A DNA stretch of 64,000 nt from Bhargavaea cecembensis (GTDB lineage Bacteria > Bacillota > Bacilli > Bacillales_A > Planococcaceae), in assembly GCF_001619585.1 (NCBI RefSeq), contig NZ_LQNT01000010.1, forward strand, positions 169,922 to 233,921. Direction: 5' to 3'. Numbering within the stretch: position 1 is the first letter of the stretch; each line of letters starts with the position of its first letter. The position numbers were made by a program, and so were the translations under genes. Of the stretch, positions 17,152 to 25,715 are shown piece after piece. A model generated the notes under the pieces. That model was not told the DNA's origin, did no database searches, and saw only the letters and a list, made by a program, of their open reading frames with translations.

Positions 17152-18213
17152 TTGAATAAAGTCTTTACGATCGTTTCATTCATCGGTGTGCCGCTCGTTG
17201 TAGCGGGCTCTTTCCTTCACTGGACGAGTCTGGTGATGTTCATACTTTGCTGTGTGAGCATTATTGGCCTGTCCGCAATCATGGGGAGAGCGACGGAGTC
17301 GCTTACCATCATATCGGGGCCGCGTGTAGGCGGGTTGCTGAATGCGACGTTCGGGAATGCAGTCGAGCTGATCATCGCCATCTTCTCGTTGAAGGCAGGA
17401 TTGGTCGGGATCGTTCTTGCTTCTCTGACCGGTTCGGTAATCGGGAACCTGCTTCTTGTGCTCGGACTGTCATTTTTCATTGGCGGCCTCAAACATAAGC
17501 GCCAGAATTTCAGTTTGCGGGATGCCCGCTATAATGCCGGGCTCCTGATTTTCGCCATCATTGTCGCATTCGTCATCCCGGAGATCTTCTCCCAGAGAAT
17601 GGACGACCGTGGCACGATCAGCCTGAGCATCGGGGTCTCGGTCATCATGATCCTGCTTTATCTGGCGGGGCTGTTCTTTAAGCTGGTCACGCATCGGGGA
17701 TATTTTACCGGATCCGACAAAGAAAGTCATGGCAACCAGGAAGAAGAAGAGGCAGAATGGTCAAAGGGGAAGGCGATCCTCATTCTGCTTCTGGCTACGG
17801 CTGCGGTGGCTTTTGTGTCCGAAAACCTTGTCCACACATTTGAGGACATCGGAGAGCGCTTCGGATGGTCTGAACTGTTTATCGGGGTCATCATCGTCGC
17901 CATCGTCGGAAATGCCGCGGAGCACGCTTCCGCCCTTATCCTGGCGGTCAAGAACAAGATGGATGTATCCGTTGAGATCGCCGTCGGTTCGACACTCCAG
18001 GTAGCCATGTTCGTTGCACCTGCCCTGGTCCTCATTTCGCTGCTGATGCCTGTGCAGATGCCGCTAGTATTCACGGTCGCGGAACTGGTCGCGATGATTA
18101 CGGCGGCACTGCTCACGATCGTCATCACGCTGGATGGGGAGTCAAATTGGTTCGAAGGGCTGACCCTGCTTGCCGCCTATCTGATCATGGGCATCGGGTT
18201 CTTCTTCCTTTGA
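17152..18213 (+). CDS. cax: Ca2+/H+ antiporter (CaCA/CAX family, YfkE-like)
   Basis: A 353-residue membrane protein with about 11 spans in two inverted halves. The alpha-repeats are visible: GGLLNATFGNAVELIIAIF in the first half and IVGNAAEHASALILAVK in the second, each with the cation-binding Glu flanked by GN. A cytoplasmic acidic loop (SHGNQEEEEAEW) joins the halves. It exports Ca2+ for protons. TTG 17152 is chosen because AGGGGG sits seven bases before it; an ATG seven codons upstream lacks its own site. The length fits YfkE (351). Confidence 0.92.
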   Translation: MNKVFTIVSFIGVPLVVAGSFLHWTSLVMFILCCVSIIGLSAIMGRATESLTIISGPRVGGLLNATFGNAVELIIAIFSLKAGLVGIVLASLTGSVIGNLLLVLGLSFFIGGLKHKRQNFSLRDARYNAGLLIFAIIVAFVIPEIFSQRMDDRGTISLSIGVSVIMILLYLAGLFFKLVTHRGYFTGSDKESHGNQEEEEAEWSKGKAILILLLATAAVAFVSENLVHTFEDIGERFGWSELFIGVIIVAIVGNAAEHASALILAVKNKMDVSVEIAVGSTLQVAMFVAPALVLISLLMPVQMPLVFTVAELVAMITAALLTIVITLDGESNWFEGLTLLAAYLIMGIGFFFL

Positions 18214-18297
18214 CCGATGGAACAAAGCCGGTTTCGATTTCGTCCCAAGGGGGAAAGATAAAGTCGGTAACATCATGAGCAAGGAGAAGAATGCACC

Positions 18298-18453
18298 ATG
18301 AGAGAATTGCATGAAGGCCCGATGGATGAGAAAAAGCAGTCCATCATCGATAAGCTGGTGGATGAAGGAATTTTCAAGATTGACGGCAAGCAACTGTACG
18401 AGCTGCCCATCTATACATTATTGAAGCAATACACCGAATTGCAGGAACAATAA
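18298..18453 (+). CDS. Small FbpA-like (Fur-regulated basic protein family) protein
   Basis: A 51-codon gene, with AAGGAGA seven bases before ATG and TAA at 18451. The core (IIDKLVDEGIFKIDGKQLYE, then LPIYTLLKQY) matches the short helix-turn pattern of the FbpA/FbpB family, which in B. subtilis helps the iron-sparing sRNA FsrA. This copy is acidic overall, and no clear Fur box is visible upstream, so the function may differ. A terminator follows at once. Confidence 0.7.
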   Translation: MRELHEGPMDEKKQSIIDKLVDEGIFKIDGKQLYELPIYTLLKQYTELQEQ

Positions 18454-18459
18454 ACGTTT

Positions 18460-18489
18460 GCCGGACGGCCATCAGCCGGCCGGCTTTTT
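18460..18489 (+). terminator. Terminator after the FbpA-like gene
   Basis: Interrupted stem GCCGG..GGC / GCC..CCGGC followed by five T. Confidence 0.75.
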
Positions 18490-18506
18490 ATATCGGAGGG
18501 ATCAGG

Positions 18507-19967
18507 ATGCAGAACGAACGGCTGGAACGCATCCGGGATGAATGGCTTGAAGAGGCAACCATCCGGGAGATGCAGGAAAAGATGGAGAAAGGAGAAGTTA
18601 CGGCAGAGGAAATCACGGTCATGTACCTGTCGAGGATCTCGGAATACGGCCGCAACGTCAACGCCGTCCTCGAAGTAAATCCGGATGCGCTGCAGATCGC
18701 AAGGCAGTTGGACTATGAGCGCCAGGTGAAAGGGGTACGTTCGCCCCTGCACGGGATTCCGGTCCTGCTCAAGGACAACATGGACACCGGGGACAAGATG
18801 CACACCAGCTGCGGGTCCCTTGCCCTGGCCGACCACTACGCGGCGGAAGATGCCTTTCTGGTGAAAAAACTGAGGGAAGCCGGTGCGGTCATCCTCGGCA
18901 AGACGAACATGACCGAGTGGGCCAACTTCATGTCCGACAAGATGACGAACGGATACAGCTCCAGGGGCGGGCAAGTCAAAAACCCTTATGGCCAATTTGA
19001 TTGCGGCGGATCAAGCTCCGGTGCGGCCGTGGCGGTCGCCGCGAATCTGGCGGCGGCGTCGGTCGGCACGGAAACGACCGGGTCCATCATCGAGCCTGCC
19101 GTACAGAACAGCCTTGTCGGAATCAAGCCGACTGTTGGCGCCATCAGCCGGACAGGTGTTATTCCTCTGTCCATGACTCAGGACATCCCCGGGCCGCTTG
19201 CCAGGACCGTGGAAGATGCGCTGCTCGTGTTCCGGGTGATGATCGGAGAGGATCCGTCTGATCCGGTCACATCCCTGAGCGGAGTATGGGAAGACATGGA
19301 CTGGGAAGCCTGCCTTGATCCGGATGCGCTAAAAGGCGAACGCATCGGCGTCGCCCGCAACATCTTCGAAAACGAGGCCGACAGTGAGTGCAAGAACCTG
19401 TTTAACAAGAAGCTGGAAGTGCTGAAAGCGTGCGGAGCTGAAATCATTGACGACATTGACCTTGGTGTCATGGAAGATGACCTGGGATATGATGTGCTCA
19501 TGCACGAATTCAAGACGGCAGTAAACGCCTATCTCGGCAGGACGCCGGCAAGCAATCCGATCCGGACACTGTCTGATGTCATCGAATTTAACCATCAGCA
19601 TCCTGAGGAAACGCTGAAGTTCGGCCAGAACATGCTGGAGCAATCGGACCGCACATCGGGGACACTGACTGAGCGGGCTTATCTCGAAGCGCTTGAGCGG
19701 AACCGGCATCTGTCGTCCGAGTTGGCGCTGGAGAGGGCGTTCAGGGACCATGACATCAGCGCGCTAGTCTTTCCCCACTACCACGGGCTCAGTTTCGGCG
19801 CCGCAGCCGGATATCCCGGTGTGGCGGTTCCGGCAGGAAAGACGGAGGAAGGCGAGCCATTCGGCATCGCTTTCTATGGGAAGGCGTTCGCGGATCCGCT
19901 CCTGATCAGATTCGCCTATGCCTTTGAGCAACGGGAACAGGGGCGGATCAAGCCGCCGAATGGGTGA
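18507..19967 (+). CDS. Amidase signature family protein
   Basis: A 486-residue enzyme of the GatA/amidase family. The Ser-cisSer-Lys triad is recognisable: Lys in PVLLKDNMDT, the Gly-Ser-rich loop DCGGSSSGAAVAVAA, and the nucleophile serine in GTETTGSIIEPA. The oxyanion/proline loop MTQDIPGPLARTV departs slightly from the usual DT-GP-AR. Members hydrolyse amides; substrates vary widely. It is not next to gatC or gatB, so it is not the tRNA amidotransferase subunit. GGAGG precedes ATG. Confidence 0.88.
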   Translation: MQNERLERIRDEWLEEATIREMQEKMEKGEVTAEEITVMYLSRISEYGRNVNAVLEVNPDALQIARQLDYERQVKGVRSPLHGIPVLLKDNMDTGDKMHTSCGSLALADHYAAEDAFLVKKLREAGAVILGKTNMTEWANFMSDKMTNGYSSRGGQVKNPYGQFDCGGSSSGAAVAVAANLAAASVGTETTGSIIEPAVQNSLVGIKPTVGAISRTGVIPLSMTQDIPGPLARTVEDALLVFRVMIGEDPSDPVTSLSGVWEDMDWEACLDPDALKGERIGVARNIFENEADSECKNLFNKKLEVLKACGAEIIDDIDLGVMEDDLGYDVLMHEFKTAVNAYLGRTPASNPIRTLSDVIEFNHQHPEETLKFGQNMLEQSDRTSGTLTERAYLEALERNRHLSSELALERAFRDHDISALVFPHYHGLSFGAAAGYPGVAVPAGKTEEGEPFGIAFYGKAFADPLLIRFAYAFEQREQGRIKPPNG

Positions 19968-19997
19968 TGGCATTTCTATCGGAACGAATGCCTTCTG

Positions 19998-20006
19998 TGA
20001 TATAAT
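19998..20006 (+). promoter_or_regulatory. Extended -10 promoter of the racemase gene
   Basis: TGATATAAT forms an extended -10 (TG, one base, TATAAT at 20001-20006), 40 bases before the ATG. The -35 is poor. Confidence 0.55.
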
Positions 20007-20046
20007 TTACACCCATAAACTGATAGACAGCAAAGGATTGGACAAC

Positions 20047-20754
20047 ATGGAGAAGAAAACACTTGGAATTCTGGGAGGAGTCGGACCGCTCGCTACGATG
20101 TATATCGGAGAGATGATTGTCCGGCATACGGATGCTGATCGTGATCAGGATCACGTGGACATGGTGATTACAAATAATACCGCCATTCCTGACCGTACCG
20201 CCTTCATCATCGATCCGGAAAAGACTGACCCGGTTCCTTTCATCGTACGTGATACAGAGAGACTTGCCGGGGCCGGAGCGGATATGATCGCGATCCCATG
20301 CAATACGGCCCACACATTCTATCGGGAGATCGCAGCGGCTTCTCCGGTGCCGGTTCTGAATATGATTGAAGAGACGATAAAACGTGCAGCTGAAGAGGGA
20401 GCCGAGAAGCTTGGTATCCTGGCAACAGACGGAACGATCATCAGCCGGGTTTATCAGGATGCGTGTGAATCCAAAGGAATCATGCCAGTCTTGCCAGACA
20501 CGGATATTCAGGAAGCCGTCATGTCGATTATTTATGATTATGTAAAGGCCGGGCGCCCTGCAGACCCTGCTTTGTGGGCGAAGGTAGAAGAGAATATGAA
20601 GGAAAAAGGCTGTGACAGAGTCGTGCTTGGCTGCACCGAACTGTCGATTGTAAAAAAGGAGCTGTCGTTGAATGAGCATTACATCGATTCGCTCCTCGTC
20701 CTTGCAGAAAAGGCCATCTTGGCATGCGGTCACAGTCTCAGAATGCATAAATAA
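20047..20754 (+). CDS. Aspartate/glutamate racemase family protein, probable aspartate racemase
   Basis: A 235-residue cofactor-independent racemase. The N-terminal GILGGVGPLAT is the aspartate racemase signature. The two catalytic cysteines are at Cys85 (IPCNTAH) and Cys196 (LGCTEL), so both proton directions should work. It would convert L-Asp to D-Asp, the likely substrate of the ATP-grasp ligase encoded 4 kb upstream. The start is the ATG of MEKKTLGILG with AAAGGA upstream; the frame is open further upstream but overlaps the amidase end. Confidence 0.88.
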   Translation: MEKKTLGILGGVGPLATMYIGEMIVRHTDADRDQDHVDMVITNNTAIPDRTAFIIDPEKTDPVPFIVRDTERLAGAGADMIAIPCNTAHTFYREIAAASPVPVLNMIEETIKRAAEEGAEKLGILATDGTIISRVYQDACESKGIMPVLPDTDIQEAVMSIIYDYVKAGRPADPALWAKVEENMKEKGCDRVVLGCTELSIVKKELSLNEHYIDSLLVLAEKAILACGHSLRMHK

Positions 20755-20762
20755 AGATCATG

Positions 20763-20795
20763 CGGATGGTAAACGTTTCTCTGCCATCCGTTTTG
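20763..20795 (+). terminator. Terminator after the racemase gene
   Basis: Stem CGGATGG / CCATCCG followed by TTTT. Confidence 0.8.
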
Positions 20796-20861
20796 TATAT
20801 CGGTGATTAATCCGGAGAAACACTGGAATGGAGAAAAATATTGTTGTGAAACGGGGAATGG

Positions 20862-22088
20862 ATGATGAGTTGGATCGAACGGCTGGAGCCGCAATTCCGG
20901 GATAAATGGACATTTGAAGAGGAGATGCCGATTCAGTCCAAAATGATTCCCGCGATGATCGACGGACGGGACATCGTCGCGGAATCGCCGACAGGGTCGG
21001 GGAAGACGCTCGCCTATGTCATCCCGCTGCTGTCGCTTGTTGATGGCACTTCAAAGAAAACGGAGGCGCTGGTCATGGCGCCTTCCCAGGAGCTTTGCAT
21101 GCAGATTGTCGAAGTGTTCCGCGAATGGACGGAAGGCACGGACGTCACGGTCACGCAGCTGATCGGTGGGGCGAACAAGCAGCGCCAGATCGAGAAGCTG
21201 AAAAAGAAGCCGACAATTGTCGTCGGGACACCGGGGCGCGTCTGGGAGCTGGCCAATGACCGGAAGCTGAAGATGCATGATATCCGGCACATCGTTTTGG
21301 ATGAAGGCGACCAGCTTCTGGGGCGTGATCACCGGACCGATGTCAAGTCGCTGGTCGGGGCTGCAGCTTCGGACTGCCAGGTTGCAGTCGTGTCGGCTAC
21401 GATCACCGATGAAATCCGTCTCGTTGCGGAGCGCTTCATGGACGATCCTCTCCAGCTGAAAGTGACTGCGGAAGAGCTGCCGAAACAGGGCGAGGTCACG
21501 CATTCTTTCATCAAGGTGGACGAGCGCGACAAAACGGACCTGATCCGGAGGCTTTCCCACGTGGAAGGCTTGCAGGGATTGGCCTTCATCAACAACACGG
21601 ATCAGCTGCTCATGAAGGAATCGAAGCTGAAGTTCCAGGACGCGCCGGTTGCGGTCCTTCACTCCGGCATGAATAAGATGGAGCGCAAACAGGCACTTGA
21701 CGGGTTCCGTGACGGCACGGTGCGCATCCTCATCGCGACGGATCTTGCGGCACGCGGGCTCGATATCACCGGCCTGACGCATGTCATCCATATCGACGTG
21801 CCGCGTACCGAAGAGCAGTACACGCACCGTTCCGGCAGGACTGGGCGCGCAGGTGCAGACGGGGAAGTGCTGTCGTTCGTTTCGTATCCGGACGAGAAGA
21901 CGTACCGGAAGCTGACCCGTACACTGACGGTCAAACCGGTCCAGAAAGTCTGGCATAGGGGAGGCCTGATCGAGGGCTCTTCGAAAACCGTACAGGCTGC
22001 ATCCTCAGGGAAGCCTGCGGGCAATGCCGGCAAGGGGCCGCGCAACAGTAAGAATAGGGAAGGGAACAAGGGCGGCAAACGGCGATGA
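20862..22088 (+). CDS. DEAD-box RNA helicase (YfmL-like)
   Basis: A 408-residue minimal helicase. Motifs in order: Q-motif PIQSKMIP, I (ESPTGSGKT), Ia (PSQEL), Ib (TPGR), II (DEGD, a DEAD variant with Gly for Ala), III (SAT), IV (LAFINN), V (ATDLAARGLDI) and VI (HRSGRTGRAG). The C-terminal tail (KNREGNKGGKRR) is basic and would bind RNA. B. subtilis YfmL works in ribosome assembly and cold growth; the same role is likely. It overlaps the esterase gene by four bases (ATGA). Confidence 0.9.
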   Translation: MMSWIERLEPQFRDKWTFEEEMPIQSKMIPAMIDGRDIVAESPTGSGKTLAYVIPLLSLVDGTSKKTEALVMAPSQELCMQIVEVFREWTEGTDVTVTQLIGGANKQRQIEKLKKKPTIVVGTPGRVWELANDRKLKMHDIRHIVLDEGDQLLGRDHRTDVKSLVGAAASDCQVAVVSATITDEIRLVAERFMDDPLQLKVTAEELPKQGEVTHSFIKVDERDKTDLIRRLSHVEGLQGLAFINNTDQLLMKESKLKFQDAPVAVLHSGMNKMERKQALDGFRDGTVRILIATDLAARGLDITGLTHVIHIDVPRTEEQYTHRSGRTGRAGADGEVLSFVSYPDEKTYRKLTRTLTVKPVQKVWHRGGLIEGSSKTVQAASSGKPAGNAGKGPRNSKNREGNKGGKRR

Positions 22089-23026
22089 GGCGGTTTGTCC
22101 TCCTCGTCGGCGCACTATTGCTGCTGATTCCGCAAACAGGCCCCGTGCAGGCTGCCGCTCCGGCCGCCTATGTCGCGCTCGGCGACTCGCTTGCGGCCGG
22201 ACAGACCCCGAACCGGGAGATTGACCTCGGTTATGCGGACATGATCGCGATGGAGCTGCGCAGGCATGTGCCTCTTGCCTTCTATTCAAAGGATCTCAGC
22301 TATCCCGGCCTCACAAGCGGGCAGGTGCTGGAGCGTGTGAAGTCGGAAGAGGCACGCCCGATATTGGAGCGTGCCACATTGATTACGGTTTCTGCAGGCG
22401 CCAATGATCTGCTCGGCCTGGTGCGCTACGATTCCCGGGCGGGCACGCTCGCCTACGACCGGATCCCGGCTGACTATGCGCTGAACGGGGTCAGGAAGAA
22501 TGTTTCGGCCATTCTGGACGAACTGGCGGAGCGCGCACCGCGGGCGAAAGTCTATATCATGGGCTATTATTTCGCATATCCGCATGCCCGTGAAGAGATG
22601 AAGCCGGGTCTGAGGAAAGAGCTGGGCAGGCTGAACGCCATTCTGAAGCAGGAGGCGGAAGCTACGGGAGCGGTTTTTGTCCCGGTCGAAGAGGCATTCG
22701 CCGGCGAAGGCACCCAGCTGCTTCCGAACCCCGCGGACGTCCACCCTTCACTGGAAGGGTACCGCCGGATGGCGAATGCCTTCTTTGAAACTTCGCCTTA
22801 CCGGCTGACCGTCCAGCCGTGGGAAGTGCCGCCTCCGAACCCGGTCTCGTTTAAGGAGATGAGCCGGCGGTTGCAGAAGGCGGACGGACGAAGCGCCGAT
22901 GCCGGCGGCAGAAAACCGGACCGATATACGGCTGATGACCATCTTCAGGGCATCCACGCCATTTACTTTAACCCCTCCGATCTGCCGGAGGGGTTTTTAT
23001 ATGGTGACTTTGCCTTAGTGAAGTGA
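22085..23026 (+). CDS. Secreted GDSL/SGNH esterase
   Basis: A 313-residue protein with a signal peptide (MRRFVLLVGALLLLIPQ, cleavage near QAAA). SGNH blocks: ALGDSLAAG with the nucleophile serine, a Gly in the second block, SAGANDLL with the Asn, and DVHPSLEG with Asp and His. It should act on esters or acyl groups outside the membrane. Start overlaps the helicase stop. A strong terminator lies inside the last 20 codons; the upstream reading in another frame meets TAA just before that hairpin, so a late frameshift may have lengthened the protein. Confidence 0.87.
   Translation: MRRFVLLVGALLLLIPQTGPVQAAAPAAYVALGDSLAAGQTPNREIDLGYADMIAMELRRHVPLAFYSKDLSYPGLTSGQVLERVKSEEARPILERATLITVSAGANDLLGLVRYDSRAGTLAYDRIPADYALNGVRKNVSAILDELAERAPRAKVYIMGYYFAYPHAREEMKPGLRKELGRLNAILKQEAEATGAVFVPVEEAFAGEGTQLLPNPADVHPSLEGYRRMANAFFETSPYRLTVQPWEVPPPNPVSFKEMSRRLQKADGRSADAGGRKPDRYTADDHLQGIHAIYFNPSDLPEGFLYGDFALVK
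22970..22998 (+). terminator. Terminator hairpin inside the 3-prime end of the esterase gene
   Basis: Stem CCCCTCCG / CGGAGGGG with a six-base loop and five T lies about 28 bases before the esterase stop codon. Confidence 0.85.
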
Positions 23027-23056
23027 GACGTTGGCTGAATTGTTGCTTAGCGGGAC

Positions 23057-23126
23057 GCAAAAACCCCCGCCGTTTCCGGCGGGGGTATGTCAGTCCATCT
23101 GAATTCCGGTTTATTCCAGCCGCCGC
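23057..23126. repeat. 70-bp direct repeat, left copy (contains a minus-strand terminator)
   Basis: From GCAAAAACCCCCGCC to TTCCAGCCGCCGC this block recurs at 23555-23623 with one G fewer. It contains the stem CCCCCGCC / GGCGGGGG whose T run is on the minus strand, so it reads as a thiT-direction terminator. The two copies bracket the 20-bp repeat array. Confidence 0.9.
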
Positions 23127-23540
23127 ATACTCAGAAAATCACGGTCTTAATCCGATTTCCCTTGAGTAAGGACGAATTCGTGTCGCATACTCCGAACCCG
23201 GACGCCATACTCCAAACTCGTATCGGATACTCCGAACTCGGTCTCCATACTCCAAACTCGTGTCACATACTCCGAACTCGGACGCCATACTTCAAACCCG
23301 TGTCGCATACTCCGAACTCGGACGCCATACTCCAAACTCGTGTCACATACTCCGAACTCGGTCTCCATACTCCAAACCCGTGTCGGATACTTCGAACTCG
23401 GTCTCCATACTCCAAACTCGTGTCGGATACTCCGAACTCGTGTCGGATACTTCGAACTCGGTCTCCATACTCCAAACTCGTGTCACATACTCCGAACTCG
23501 GACGCCATACTCCGAAATCCGATGTCATACGCCGTTCATC
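23121..23540. repeat. Tandem array of 20-bp units (17 clear copies, decayed ends)
   Basis: Seventeen clear units in exact 20-base register start at 23181 and end at 23520; decayed units continue in register to about 23121 and 23540. Two unit types alternate: type A GNCNCCATACTCCAAACTCG (GACGCC or GTCTCC variants) and type B TGTCRSATACTCCGAACTCG. The only break in alternation is two B units at 23421-23460. Each B-A junction creates CCGAACTCGG, an imperfect palindrome recurring every 40 bp. The phase lets long frames run through on both strands, but codon content only mirrors the period, so I read it as non-coding. Function unknown. Confidence 0.9.
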
Positions 23541-23554
23541 CGCCCCAATTTCAT

Positions 23555-23623
23555 GCAAAAACCCCCGCCGTTTCCGGCGGGGTATGTCAGTCCATCTGAA
23601 TTCCGGTTTATTCCAGCCGCCGC
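23555..23623. repeat. 70-bp direct repeat, right copy (terminator of thiT)
   Basis: Right-hand copy of the 23057-23126 block. Here its hairpin ends the thiT transcript: on the minus strand CCCGCC GGAAAC GGCGGGGG is followed by TTTTT, 16 bases past the thiT stop. Confidence 0.9.
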
Positions 23624-23638
23624 GCGGGCAGACTGGGG

Positions 23639-24202
23639 TTATCTCTTCAGCAGCCGAGGCGCGGTGCCGAACAGAAGGGCACAGGCGGCGGCCGTCAGAA
23701 TGATTGACGGGATCATGTAGCCCGCGTTGTAGACGATCGAATACCACCAGACGTTATCACCGGCATCAATTGCCGCGGCACCGAAGAATACGACGCCCGA
23801 CAGGACGTGCATGACGTAGCGGAGCAGGCCGCCGATGACCGTGCCGATGACGATGCCGGTTACCATCCGCCCCTTATTGCCGGAGTCGGCGCCGCCCACG
23901 ACCATGGGCCGCAGAAAAGCAGCGGCACCGATCACGACAAATGCCGCAATGTAATCCAGGAAGCCCTGTACCGGGTGAATGATGTAGGCACCGGCGAATG
24001 TCTGGAGAATGCCGAGGATCAGGCCGGTAAGCAAGCCACCGCCAAGCCCCCAGCGAAAGGCCATCAGGACGATCGGCACCATCGTGAGGCTGATGGATCC
24101 GCCCTGGAACCAGAGTTTAATGGAAATCTGATCGAGCACAAAGCCGATCGCGGAAAAGATTGCGACTTCGATCAGGAGCTGGAGACGTGAGTTGCGCTGC
24201 AT
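23639..24202 (-). CDS. thiT: Thiamine-specific ECF transporter S component
   Basis: A 187-residue membrane protein with six hydrophobic helices. The N-terminal LIEVAIFSAIGFVLDQ and the WFQGGSISLTMVPI loop match ThiT (YuaJ), in which a Gly-Gly-Ser loop and aromatic residues hold thiamine; FGAAAIDAG and WWYSIVYN near the C-terminus agree. It binds thiamine and works with the shared EcfAA'T energising module, encoded elsewhere. A TPP riboswitch upstream confirms the substrate. GGGGGGAA precedes ATG. Confidence 0.95.
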   Translation of the reverse strand: MQRNSRLQLLIEVAIFSAIGFVLDQISIKLWFQGGSISLTMVPIVLMAFRWGLGGGLLTGLILGILQTFAGAYIIHPVQGFLDYIAAFVVIGAAAFLRPMVVGGADSGNKGRMVTGIVIGTVIGGLLRYVMHVLSGVVFFGAAAIDAGDNVWWYSIVYNAGYMIPSIILTAAACALLFGTAPRLLKR

Positions 24203-24251
24203 AGATGATTCCCCCCATTTTTAATGATGTCGCAAGATGGGGATGACCAAT

Positions 24252-24283
24252 ATAAAAAGCGTCCGGGACAGAGCCGGACGCCT
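24252..24283 (-). terminator. Expression-platform terminator of the TPP riboswitch
   Basis: On the minus strand GCGTCCGG / CCGGACGC forms a stem followed by TTTTTATATT, between the aptamer and thiT. Confidence 0.88.
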
Positions 24284-24300
24284 TCGGGCATCGTTTTCCA

Positions 24301-24391
24301 TCCACATCCCTGCGCAAGCATGACCTTACAGGTTCAAAGGGTCTGGGCGGCGGGCGCCCACTCTCAGCCGCATCTGCGGCTCCCCTTGTGG
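24301..24391 (-). promoter_or_regulatory. TPP riboswitch (THI element) controlling thiT
   Basis: On the minus strand the aptamer reads ACAAGGGGAGCC, then GGCTGAGAG, then ACCCTTTGAACCTGT, and ends in GGTCATGCTTGCGCAGGGA, all diagnostic thi-box blocks. Ligand binding should favour the terminator at 24252-24283 and shut off thiT when TPP is plentiful. Confidence 0.97.
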
Positions 24392-24500
24392 TTCAACTAT
24401 TCAGTATGGACCCTTCAAGTGTAGACTACCCGCCCGCTGTTTTCAACCTGACCCGGCATACGATGAAAACAGCTGTGCCACATTCCGGAAGGAGGGCATG

Positions 24501-24842
24501 ATGGACAATCCCCGCATTCTTTCATCAATCAATTACTTCAGCATCCTGTTTGCTCCCGTCCTGTTCCCGTTCATCCTGCTTCTGGCGTCGGGCGACGGGC
24601 TGGTCAGGCGCCACGCGAAGCGGGCACTTGCCATCCAGCTCATGCCGGCGCTGCCGCTCGCGGCCCTGCTGGTCATGACCTTTATCGGGGCGAATGAGGT
24701 GAGGGAAGCGGCGTTCACCGGCACGGTGCCGTCTTTCGGGCATGCGGGCATGACCGCCCTGCTGTCCCTTCTGTATGCCATCTTTCAGGGGGCGGCGTTC
24801 GTCTGGTGCACCGTGGCGGGGATCCGTGCGCTGAGAACCTGA
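24501..24842 (+). CDS. Small membrane protein, DUF4870-like
   Basis: A 113-residue protein with about three hydrophobic segments (residues about 10-30, 45-65, 80-105). The FPFILLLASGDGLVRRHAKR stretch followed by ALAIQL resembles the DUF4870 pattern of a membrane span, a basic turn and an amphipathic helix. The function is unknown. Two ATG codons are adjacent; the second has the better distance from AAGGAGGG. It precedes the map gene closely, but map has its own promoter. Confidence 0.65.
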   Translation: MDNPRILSSINYFSILFAPVLFPFILLLASGDGLVRRHAKRALAIQLMPALPLAALLVMTFIGANEVREAAFTGTVPSFGHAGMTALLSLLYAIFQGAAFVWCTVAGIRALRT

Positions 24843-24846
24843 CTGT

Positions 24847-25663
<817 letters not shown>

Positions 25664-25665
<2 letters not shown>

Positions 25666-25702
25666 AAAACGGTCCCGGGATCATGTCCCGGGACCGTTTT
25701 AC
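25664..25702. terminator. Bidirectional terminator after map
   Basis: Perfect stem AAAACGGTCCCGGGA / TCCCGGGACCGTTTT with a five-base loop between convergent genes. Confidence 0.92.
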
Positions 25703-25715
25703 GTATAATAGATGA

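Noticed and set aside
23181..23520. CRISPR array
   Set aside because: Units are contiguous with no unique spacers, and no cas gene lies in the window.
23087..23599. Long open frames on both strands through the repeat array
   Set aside because: They exist because 60 bp (three units) is a multiple of three and the unit lacks stops; no ribosome binding site or non-repetitive protein domain is present.
24203..24420. Small gene upstream of thiT
   Set aside because: The interval is fully explained by the TPP riboswitch and its terminator.
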